Positions 6,872-12,479 of a stretch of DNA of 12,479 nt are shown one piece after another. The notes under the pieces are model-generated. The model made no database searches. It was not told where the DNA came from and worked only from the letters and a program-made list of their open reading frames with translations. A program made the position numbers and the translations under genes. Origin of the DNA: JANNWF01 sp052390415 (GTDB taxonomy: Bacteria; Pseudomonadota; Gammaproteobacteria; Xanthomonadales; Xanthomonadaceae); assembly GCA_052390415.1 (NCBI GenBank), contig JBQTGY010000156.1, forward strand, positions 1-12,479, written 5' to 3'. Each line of letters begins with the position of its first letter. Position 1 is the first letter of the stretch.

Positions 6872-7843
6872 TTGGGAGGTGTGCAATCTCGATGGCATGG
6901 GCGATGGCAGCAAGGCTCCACTCAACTTTTGGCAGATTCAACTCTGAAACATACCTTTACTTACCGCGCCTTTGGCCTGCTGTTGCAGTCCGAGATTGAG
7001 CTGCCGGAACTGATCATCGCGGACGGACCTGCGGACATCCGCATTACGCTCGGCAAAGTTCCTGAGCACCTGGCCGCGCCAAGCAAGCGCGGCGTGCTAT
7101 TCGAAGTCGCCGAAAACGAAGTACTGATCAACGTCAACCGCGTCGGACGCTTCCTGATCTCGATGGGCAATCAGGTGCAGATCGACCCCGCCGCAGGCGC
7201 GGACGAGAGGGACGTCCGCACCTTTCTGCTCGGCTCAGTAATGGGCGCGCTCGCGCATCAGCGCGGCTTGCTGCCGATTCACGGCAGTGCGATCAGGCTG
7301 GCGGAAGGCTGCGCCATCTTCACCGGCCCATCGGGAGTGGGCAAATCCACCTTGGTGGCCGCGCTGGCCCAGCAGGGTCATGCGGTTCTGACGGACGATA
7401 TATCGGTGGTCCAACCGAGCACGCAGCAATGCCTGCTATACCCGGGAATCCCGCGACTGAAGTTGTGGGGCGATACGCTCGAGAAACTGCAACACTCACC
7501 GCAAAGTTTCAGCACGCTTCTCAACCGGATCGAAAAATTCCATTTCCCGGTCCATGCCCAGTTTTGCCACGATCCGCTACCCGTGCGAAAAATCGTTTTG
7601 CTGCGTTCCCACCATGACTCTGACTTCCGCATCACCAGCACCAGCGGCATTGAGCGATTCAATGGCATCAAGGACAGTGTGTATCGACTCAATTTTGTTG
7701 CCGGGATGCTTGCGGATCAGAAACTGTTCGGGTTGACCAGTCAGCTCGCCAAGCAGGTCGATGTGCATGTCATCTCCCGGCCGATGCGGCCATTCATGCT
7801 GGCCGAACTCACCGAGTTTGTCATGCACGCGCTTGCGAACTGA
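6872..7843 (+). CDS. HprK-like kinase/ATPase, copy 1 (RiPP-type locus)
   Basis: A protein of up to 323 residues resembling the C-terminal kinase domain of HPr kinase/phosphorylase. The motifs occur in order: LLPIHGSA with H137, the Walker A GPSGVGKST (152-160), and LTDDIS with D175-D176. These correspond to the conserved His, P-loop and ADD of true HprK. The N-terminal stretch YRAFGLLLQSEIELPEL (31-47) is the opening usual in HprK homologues found in peptide-modification loci. In lasso clusters such proteins (PadeK, ThcK) phosphorylate the precursor's C-terminal serine; that role here is inference. The start is uncertain. The listed one is the longest (TTG 6872). TTG 6929 would give a more family-like N-terminus (ADSTLKHTFTYRAFG). 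The GGGAGG at 6874-6879 is not well spaced for any in-frame start. The sulfotransferase begins 7 nt after the stop, so they form one operon. Confidence 0.85.
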   Translation: MGGVQSRWHGRWQQGSTQLLADSTLKHTFTYRAFGLLLQSEIELPELIIADGPADIRITLGKVPEHLAAPSKRGVLFEVAENEVLINVNRVGRFLISMGNQVQIDPAAGADERDVRTFLLGSVMGALAHQRGLLPIHGSAIRLAEGCAIFTGPSGVGKSTLVAALAQQGHAVLTDDISVVQPSTQQCLLYPGIPRLKLWGDTLEKLQHSPQSFSTLLNRIEKFHFPVHAQFCHDPLPVRKIVLLRSHHDSDFRITSTSGIERFNGIKDSVYRLNFVAGMLADQKLFGLTSQLAKQVDVHVISRPMRPFMLAELTEFVMHALAN

Positions 7844-7850
7844 GCCCTGA

Positions 7851-8699
7851 TTGAAACAGATCATTTGGCTGGCTTCCTACCCGAAATCCGGAAATACATG
7901 GTTTCGGGTGTTTTTGAGCAACCTGGTGCAACGGCGGATGACGCCTGTCAACATCAATGAGTTGCAGGACATTGGCATGGCAAGCGGCCGCCAATTGTTC
8001 GATGAGTGGTCCGGCGTGGCAGCCAGTGATCTGTCGCTGGACGAGGTCGAAGATGCGCGGCCCAGTGTCTATGAGGCGATCAGCCAGCACAGCAAGGCCG
8101 ATGTTTTCTTCAAGATCCACGATGCCTTGACCTGTACTTCCAGTGGTCAGCCCATCGTCTCCGCGAGGGCCAGCAAGGCCGCGATTTATTTCATTCGCAA
8201 CCCCCTGGATGTGGCGGTGTCGTTCGCGCATCACTCATCGTGGACACTTGATAAAAGCATTGCGGCCATGAATGACCCGGACTACTCGTTTGCGGGCTCA
8301 TCGAACAAGTTCCATACGCAGCTGCGACAGCGCTTGCTGAGCTGGAGTGAGCACGTGCGCAGCTGGACCGAACACGCCTATTTTCCAACCCTGTTGCTCC
8401 GCTACGAAGACATGCAAGCCACGCCCTTGGCCACGTTCAAGACCGCGACCGAATTTGCCGACATTGCATGCAGCGATGAAGAGATCGCACGGGCATTGGC
8501 ATTCAGCGATATCCGTGAACTCCAGCAGCAGGAATCGCTGCATGGGTTCAAGGAGAAGAAGTTCGCGGAGACCAGCCGGTTTTTCCGCAAGGGAAAGGTC
8601 GGCAGCTGGCGCGATGAGTTGAGTACGCAGCAGGTGAACCAAGTCATCGCCAATCATCGCGACGTCATGCAGAAGTTTGGGTATCTGGATGCGATCTGA
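7851..8699 (+). CDS. PAPS-dependent sulfotransferase
   Basis: A 282-residue cytosolic sulfotransferase that would transfer sulfate from PAPS to an acceptor. The 5'-phosphosulfate loop YPKSGNTW is at 10-17. KIH at 88-90 occupies the place of the catalytic His strand. The 3'-phosphate motif YFIRNPLDVAVSFAHH is at 113-128. The C-terminal loop RKGKVGSWR is at 246-254. All elements of the classical family are present at normal spacing. The start must be the TTG at 7851: the P-loop is only ten residues in, and the upstream gene ends at 7843. No strong Shine-Dalgarno is visible, which suggests translational coupling to the HprK-like gene. Its position between an HprK-like gene and a cyclase-like AsnB gene suggests a peptide or small-molecule acceptor made by this locus. 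The acceptor cannot be told from sequence. Confidence 0.9.
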   Translation: MKQIIWLASYPKSGNTWFRVFLSNLVQRRMTPVNINELQDIGMASGRQLFDEWSGVAASDLSLDEVEDARPSVYEAISQHSKADVFFKIHDALTCTSSGQPIVSARASKAAIYFIRNPLDVAVSFAHHSSWTLDKSIAAMNDPDYSFAGSSNKFHTQLRQRLLSWSEHVRSWTEHAYFPTLLLRYEDMQATPLATFKTATEFADIACSDEEIARALAFSDIRELQQQESLHGFKEKKFAETSRFFRKGKVGSWRDELSTQQVNQVIANHRDVMQKFGYLDAI

Positions 8700-8756
8700 C
8701 CGCTTCATGCTTGCTGGCGTGACGGCCAACCGTAGCCGTCTGCGCATGGCTCGCCG

Positions 8757-10550
8757 GTGATCGCGGGCGTACTGGATTTTCATGCGTCGGTAGCCGATGC
8801 CGGGTCCGCACGCGCCGCGCTTGGTCGCCGATATCAGCGGCTGGTAGCGAACTTCGCTGATCACGTCGAGCCGCGATGCAGCGGCGGGGCGATGTTCGGA
8901 TGGGTCGATTCGCGGGCAGCTCACGGTCGCATTCGGCAGCAACCGCGGTTGGAGACGGATCCGTTGCTGGTGGTGGCAGACCTGCGATTGGATGGTCGCG
9001 CGGCGCTCACCGACGAACTGGGCCTCGCCGCTGATGTTGACGACGACACGCTGATCCAGGCCTGCTGGCGTCGCTGGGCCAGCGAATGTGTGCAGCATCT
9101 GTTCGGCGATTTCGCATTCGGTGTGTGGTGTAAACGAACCCAACGGCTGTGGCTGGCGCGCGATCCGCTGGGTCAGCGTCCGTTGTTCGTGCGCCGATCC
9201 GGACAGCAGCTTGCGTTCGCCTCCTCGTTACGACCGTTACGAGCGCTGGAAGGCAGCGTCCTGCCCGACCCGATTTCTCTGGCGCACCATCTGCTGAACC
9301 TGCCGGGAGCTCCCGAGCGCAGCGCATGGCAGGACATCGAGCGCATTCCGGCGGGCCATATCGTGTGTTTTGGTGCTGATGGCAAGCGTGATTCGCGGCG
9401 CTACTTTTTGCTGCAACCTCCCGCTGCCAGCGATCAGTTGAGCGAAGCGGAATGGAGCGCGGGGTTTCGCGAGCGCTTCACTGCTGCCGTCGAAGATCGA
9501 TTGAGCACGGATCATCCGCTCGCCGCCATGGTGAGCGGAGGTCTGGACTCGTCCGCTGTCGCCAGCATGGCCTGTCACTTGCGACGCGGTGCGGCCATGC
9601 GCGCCTATGCGGGGCGCTTTCCGCACACGCCGAGCTGCGACGAGGGCCAATACCTTGCTGCGTTGCGTGGTGTCGGAGGCATGCAGCTTCGCGATCTGGA
9701 TGTCTCGGCAAGCTCTCCGCTGGTGGCCTTCTCCGAACTGCTGCCGGCGCTGGACGAGCCGGTGCTGCTGCAAAACCTGCATCTGTGGACGACCGTTTAC
9801 AAGGCGGCGCAAGGCGATGGCGTTCGTGTCGTGCTCGATGGTCACGATGGCGACAGCGCGCTTGGCCGCTCCGCGAGCGGCGACGCCGCATTGCGCGCTG
9901 GCCTTCAAGCCAAGCCTGGGTTGGGTCTTCGCGTCCTGGATCAGCTGCGGGGCTTGCGTCAGCGCCTGCGCGCAAAGCCTCCGGCAGTGACCGTCCTGGA
10001 CCTGTTGGCGCCGGAGTTTGCACACGCCACGCAGGCGAAAGAGCGCATGGCGGCCGCCGTCGCCCGCCGATCTGTGGCCGCGGATGGAGATATTCGGGAT
10101 CGTCACATCTGGCAACTTAGCAAGGGTTATTCCGGCTATGCGACCGAGCGACTCAGCAGCGTCGCGGCGCACTTCGGGATCGATCCTCGGCATCCGTTCT
10201 ACGACGTCCGCTTGCTGAGTTGGTGTGTGGGATTGCCACCCCGTCTGAAAGAGCGCGATGGCTATTCACGATGGGTGTTGCGTGAACAGATGGCAGGCGT
10301 GTTGCCCGATGCCCTGCGATGGCGGGCAGGCAAAACCTCGCTCTCAGCCCAGTTTCATCGCGCTTTTGCTGGCGCGGATGCCGACCTTGTCAACGCCTTG
10401 CTGAAGCAGGCGGGAGGTCCGCTGGCGGCCTACGTGGACCTGGCAAAAGCCCGCGCCGTGTGGGAGCGCTATCAACGCCAACCCCGCAACCAGGACAGCA
10501 CACCCTTGTGGGCAATCGCGACACTCGGACTGTGGCTTGCGGATTCATGA
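8757..10550 (+). CDS. Asparagine-synthase-like amide/macrolactam synthetase, glutaminase-dead
   Basis: A 597-residue two-domain protein. Residues 1-205 resemble the class II glutaminase domain (FGDFAFGVW at 116-124, ARDPLGQRPLF at 134-144), but the catalytic Cys2 of glutamine-dependent enzymes is absent: the protein starts M-I-A-G. Residues about 235-597 form the ATP-pyrophosphatase synthetase domain. It has SGGLDSS (260-266), DGHDGD (361-366) in place of the GGDELF region, HPFYDVRL (479-486), and RWRAGK (521-526), whose Lys matches the catalytic Lys of beta-lactam synthetase-type enzymes. Loss of the Cys with an intact synthetase half is typical of lasso cyclases (C proteins), which adenylate an Asp/Glu side chain for ring closure by the peptide N-terminus. 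That function here is inferred from motifs and from the PqqD and HprK neighbours. GTG 8757 is the only start that fits the domain, though it lacks a clear Shine-Dalgarno. It lies 57 nt after the sulfotransferase. Confidence 0.88.
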   Translation: MIAGVLDFHASVADAGSARAALGRRYQRLVANFADHVEPRCSGGAMFGWVDSRAAHGRIRQQPRLETDPLLVVADLRLDGRAALTDELGLAADVDDDTLIQACWRRWASECVQHLFGDFAFGVWCKRTQRLWLARDPLGQRPLFVRRSGQQLAFASSLRPLRALEGSVLPDPISLAHHLLNLPGAPERSAWQDIERIPAGHIVCFGADGKRDSRRYFLLQPPAASDQLSEAEWSAGFRERFTAAVEDRLSTDHPLAAMVSGGLDSSAVASMACHLRRGAAMRAYAGRFPHTPSCDEGQYLAALRGVGGMQLRDLDVSASSPLVAFSELLPALDEPVLLQNLHLWTTVYKAAQGDGVRVVLDGHDGDSALGRSASGDAALRAGLQAKPGLGLRVLDQLRGLRQRLRAKPPAVTVLDLLAPEFAHATQAKERMAAAVARRSVAADGDIRDRHIWQLSKGYSGYATERLSSVAAHFGIDPRHPFYDVRLLSWCVGLPPRLKERDGYSRWVLREQMAGVLPDALRWRAGKTSLSAQFHRAFAGADADLVNALLKQAGGPLAAYVDLAKARAVWERYQRQPRNQDSTPLWAIATLGLWLADS

Positions 10551-10582
10551 CAGCAGCCAATACTGCTTGCCGAAAGAACAGA

Positions 10583-10649
10583 CGCCGGTCCTGCCGGCGC
10601 AGGCCGGAATCCCCGTGTCACCTTGTGGCTTGGAGGTTTGGATTCCGGC
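10583..10649. repeat. REP-like palindromic element A
   Basis: GCCGGAATCC (10603-10612) is inverted as GGATTCCGGC (10640-10649) over a 27-nt loop. Just upstream are two nested small hairpins, GCCGG/CCGGC (10584-10598) and CCTGC/GCAGG (10590-10603). The CCGGAATCC and GGCCGG wording is typical of proteobacterial REP sequences. Confidence 0.65.
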
Positions 10650-10731
10650 TGTCGTCCACTGCTGACCAGGGAAATCCTCAAACGAATGCTTTGCTGACGA
10701 AGTGTGATCGCACCTGCTTGATGCCAAAACT

Positions 10732-10808
10732 CGTCGCCCCCGCGAAGGCGGGGGCCCAGCGCCTTGCGGCATTCAAGTCACTGGGTTCCCGCCTTCGCGG
10801 GAACGACG
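10732..10808. repeat. BIME-like pair of inverted 28-nt repeats (element B)
   Basis: The arm at 10732-10759 and the reverse complement of the arm at 10781-10808 match at 24 of 28 positions. Each arm is itself a hairpin with an 8-bp stem and a GAAG loop (core CCCGCGAAGGCGGG). All four differences are two compensatory pair changes: C-G at 737/754 and 738/753 become T-A pairs in the other arm. The spacer is 21 nt. The opposed orientation is that of a bacterial interspersed mosaic element and may act as a boundary or terminator between the convergent genes. Confidence 0.8.
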
Positions 10809-10901
10809 CTTCGTTGTTCGTTTTCGCAAGCGTGGCGCTCGGTTTTTCCCTGCAAAGCTGTGGGCTATCGCCGGAATGACAGGCCTGAAGCGGGTCGCCT
10901 A

Positions 10902-11858
10902 TCAGCCCATGCCCACCACATCCAACGCCGCACACACATCAGGCAGCGCGGCAAAGTCAGAGGGATAGCGCAACGCATAGACGCTGACGCAGTCCAGCAC
11001 TTCGGTAAAGACCCGCAAGCGTGAGCCACCGAGCCCCAGCGATTCGGCGAACCCCGCCATCTGGCCATGGATCAGCAGCGCCAGCATGCCCTGCGATCCG
11101 GGGAGCTTTTCGATGCGGATGCTGGTGTTGGGGTCACCGCGTTCGAGCACGAAAATGGCGCGCAATCGAGGTACTCGTTCAGGCAACGCCGACTGCAAGC
11201 TCAAGCGCCGCTTGGCGGTATCCGGGGTCACCGAGGGCAAGCTCAACGCATCGGGGTGGAAGTGCTGCGCGCTATCTGGCCAAAGACCCAGCCGCTGAGC
11301 GCCTGGATACACCGGAACTTCGCCCGCCACCACCGCCAGCGGCAACAAATCGTCGGCGCACAGTCGATAGCCAAAGTTGACCAACGCGGCAGCCAGGGTC
11401 GACTTTCCCGCGCCGCTCTTTCCCAGCAGAGCGATGGCACCGGTCTCGGAGGCCACCGCAGAGGCGTGAATGGGCGGCATGCCGATCACGTTCAGCCACA
11501 ACGCCAGCGCGCGAGTTCGCAGATATTCGAGTCGTACTGGGTCGAGTGGCGCAGGCGTCACTCGGATGACATCGCGTGTGATCTGCATCCGATCCCCATC
11601 GCGCGCCAGCCAGCAACCCTCAACGGGATCGCGATACAACTGATAGCCGGTGACTTTGCTGGTCCGCAGACACGGTCCAGTGGGTAACGCCAGCCCGGCG
11701 TCGCTGACGATTCGCAATCGGTGCGGCGCGCCCAGCGCTGCAGGACCGGCCGCAAACGCCAGCGGCAATGCGCTGACAATATCGAGACCATGCCAAGTGA
11801 AGGTGGTTTCCACTGTCGGCGCGACGACCGCCAACGGCCGCATGGGTGTAACGATCAC
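10902..11858 (-). CDS. HprK-like kinase/ATPase, copy 2 (downstream of pqqD)
   Basis: About 318 residues and only distantly similar to copy 1. Motifs (numbered from the GTG start): FTWHGLDIVSALPL (20-33) opening, PPIHASAV with H131 (HAS rather than HGS), Walker A GKSGAGKST (146-154), and ADD (168-170). The P-loop, the conserved His and the acidic pair are all present, so ATP or phosphate chemistry is plausible. This type commonly sits beside PqqD-like proteins in RiPP loci and in the so-called HPr-rel-A loci, where it is thought to modify a peptide. The substrate is unknown. The frame is open up to 11912, overlapping pqqD. The chosen start is GTG 11858, 7 nt after the pqqD stop; ATG 11843 (MRPLAVVAP) is an equally plausible alternative. 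It lies on the same transcript as pqqD and ends facing the REP region. Confidence 0.82.
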   Translation of the reverse strand: MIVTPMRPLAVVAPTVETTFTWHGLDIVSALPLAFAAGPAALGAPHRLRIVSDAGLALPTGPCLRTSKVTGYQLYRDPVEGCWLARDGDRMQITRDVIRVTPAPLDPVRLEYLRTRALALWLNVIGMPPIHASAVASETGAIALLGKSGAGKSTLAAALVNFGYRLCADDLLPLAVVAGEVPVYPGAQRLGLWPDSAQHFHPDALSLPSVTPDTAKRRLSLQSALPERVPRLRAIFVLERGDPNTSIRIEKLPGSQGMLALLIHGQMAGFAESLGLGGSRLRVFTEVLDCVSVYALRYPSDFAALPDVCAALDVVGMG

Positions 11859-11865
11859 GCGCGAC

Positions 11866-12159
11866 TCAGCCGCACTTGACCGACAAAAAGCCTTCCGCCT
11901 GCAAGCGCTCAAGCATGCTCATGGTCTCGGTGCGACAGCGCGTCTCATCCACGGCGTACTGCAGCAGTAACTGGTCGATGAGTGCGGCAACGGTGATCGG
12001 CTCCTGCAGCACCTGCCAGACGTGGCCGGCCACGCCACCGAGCGAAAAGTACTCGCCGCTGCCGAGATGCAACAGCACCGTCGCGTCATCCAGTTCAGCC
12101 CGCAGATGATCGCCCGATGCCTGCACCACACTGTCCAGATCCAGCTTTGAGTTGGCCAC
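11866..12159 (-). CDS. PqqD-like peptide-recognition protein (RRE, lasso B1 type)
   Basis: A 97-residue protein with the PqqD pattern throughout: ATVLLHLGSGEYFSLGGVAG (26-45), then HVWQVLQEPITVAALIDQL (46-64), and a C-terminal ETMSMLERLQAEGFL helix (78-92). PqqD-like domains bind leader peptides of RiPP precursors and present them to modifying enzymes; in lasso pathways they pair with the leader protease. The open frame reaches an ATG at 12195, but that codon lies in the loop of a terminator hairpin. The GTG at 12159 is preferred because GGAAG (12171-12167) is seven bases upstream and the protein then begins MANSKLDLDS. The HprK-like copy 2 starts 7 nt after the stop, so the two are surely co-transcribed. 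No separate promoter is visible, so expression may come from read-through of the upstream gene. Confidence 0.9.
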   Translation of the reverse strand: MANSKLDLDSVVQASGDHLRAELDDATVLLHLGSGEYFSLGGVAGHVWQVLQEPITVAALIDQLLLQYAVDETRCRTETMSMLERLQAEGFLSVKCG

Positions 12160-12170
12160 TATTTCGCTTC

Positions 12171-12213
12171 CAAAAACAATTCGGGCCGACAGCATAAGCT
12201 GCCGGCCCGAATT
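12171..12213 (-). terminator. Rho-independent terminator or attenuator before pqqD
   Basis: On the - strand AATTCGGGCCG (12213-12203) pairs with CGGCCCGAATT (12188-12178): 11 perfect bp. After one mismatch come four more pairs (c199-g192 region) closed by a TTAT loop. GTTTTTGG follows, so the stem is trailed by TTGTTTTT. It lies 22 nt after the stop of the upstream gene and about 20 nt before the pqqD start. It would terminate the upstream transcript while allowing some read-through into pqqD-hprK. Confidence 0.85.
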
Positions 12214-12235
12214 TCAGCGCCAATTTGAATCGTTA

Positions 12236-12479
12236 TCAGCGCTTGCGATCATCCGGCGCGAACATCGGATTGTCGTTACCAAGCTGGCGATTGGCCGCGT
12301 CGTTGGCGAGCTGCTGTTCAGCGCTGACCATGATCTCCGCATCCCCGGACATACGCAGCATCGGTGCGCCCAGCTCCACGTTCAACACCTCCAACGAGTC
12401 ATCGCCGGCCACACCGGTAGCCGGAAGGCCGCGGGTGAATCCGATGCCAAATTGATCGGCACCGAAGGGTTCGGGCAAG
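12236..12479 (-). CDS. Unrecognised gene, C-terminal end only (runs off the window)
   Basis: The reading frame is open from the right edge to a TGA at 12236, directly followed by TAA (tandem stops). About 80 residues are visible. A TTG at 12476-12478 could be a start, but the frame probably continues beyond the edge. The visible part is acidic to neutral and Gly/Ala/Asp-rich (GFTRGLPATGVAGDD, then LEVLNVELGAPMLRM). It ends in a polar, Asn/Asp-rich tail, RQLGNDNPMFAPDDRKR. No domain, signal peptide or membrane segment can be assigned. It is followed by a strong terminator and then pqqD, the arrangement seen where a highly expressed gene precedes RiPP modification genes. A precursor-like role is possible but unsupported by a recognisable core. 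It could equally be a surface or exported protein. Confidence 0.6.
   Translation of the reverse strand, partial: LPEPFGADQFGIGFTRGLPATGVAGDDSLEVLNVELGAPMLRMSGDAEIMVSAEQQLANDAANRQLGNDNPMFAPDDRKR

Larger units (their letters stand above)
10551..10901. other. Convergent intergenic region filled with REP/BIME-like palindromes
   Basis: These 351 nt lie between the convergent ends of the asnB-like gene and the second HprK-like gene. No gene is supported. Frames through it translate to the VAPAKAGAQ and VPAFAGTT patterns commonly produced by REP-type repeats. Three palindromic blocks are seen: 10583-10649, 10732-10808, and a half unit at 10867-10881 (ATCGCCGGAATGACA). Confidence 0.8.

Noticed and set aside
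6892..6999. A 35-codon ATG frame downstream of GGGAGG (6874-6879), considered as a leader or RiPP precursor. It contains a T-F-G with Glu a few residues later.
   Set aside because: The Shine-Dalgarno spacing is 12 nt, the acidic residue is at ring position 6 rather than 7-9, and the frame overlaps the conserved N-terminal coding sequence of the HprK-like protein.
9237..10193. A 318-codon antisense frame within the asnB-like gene.
   Set aside because: It is a shadow of a well-supported coding region, with no recognisable motif or ribosome binding site.
10732..10808. Palindromic repeats considered as a CRISPR array or insertion-sequence ends.
   Set aside because: There are only two opposed copies, no regular spacers, and no transposase or cas gene. 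The BIME/REP pattern explains them.
10547..10879. An open frame of 110 codons whose ATG overlaps the asnB-like stop (ATGA), suggesting a translationally coupled extra gene or precursor.
   Set aside because: It runs through all the REP-like palindromes and translates to the typical repeat-derived wording (VAPAKAGAQ, SRLRGND). Its composition is Arg/Cys/Ser-rich with no domain. It is almost certainly incidental.

Overview
The base composition (high GC, strongly GC-biased third codon positions), the relatives of the encoded proteins and the intergenic repeat types suggest a gammaproteobacterium near the Xanthomonadales/Lysobacterales. This is an inference from style, not from a marker gene. No rRNA, tRNA, transposase, integrase or CRISPR array is visible.

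Left part (1-4800): ordinary chromosomal genes. There is a 68-residue two-helix membrane protein (216-422, +). A probable bidirectional terminator (454-479) separates it from a convergent PAS-PAS-GGDEF-EAL cyclic-di-GMP enzyme (529-2913, -). A short-chain dehydrogenase lies divergent to that enzyme (3031-3732, +), followed by a DUF1428 protein (3911-4273, +) and a DUF2784 membrane protein (4344-4739, +). The spacers carry short tandem repeats (9-mer at 497-523, 7-mers at 3749-3775 and 3871-3890).

Middle (4798-6825): a soluble hybrid-free histidine kinase with two GAF domains and no response regulator beside it.

Right part (6872-12479): a peptide-modification locus. On the + strand are an HprK-like kinase/ATPase, a PAPS-dependent sulfotransferase starting 7 nt after it on TTG, and an asparagine-synthase-like protein that lacks the N-terminal glutaminase cysteine but keeps the ATP-pyrophosphatase motif. 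Converging on the - strand are a PqqD-like protein (peptide-recognition fold) and a second, divergent HprK-like protein directly behind it. Upstream of pqqD is the end of an unrecognised gene that runs off the window, followed by a strong rho-independent terminator. The combination of cyclase-like AsnB, PqqD and HprK is what lasso-peptide and related RiPP (ribosomally made, post-translationally modified peptide) clusters use. The transglutaminase-like leader protease, a transporter and an obvious precursor are not in the window, so the product remains unknown. Two kinases plus a sulfotransferase would be an unusual tailoring set.

The two converging arms are separated by about 350 nt of REP/BIME-like palindromes. 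Two opposed 28-nt copies there differ only by changes that keep each hairpin paired.
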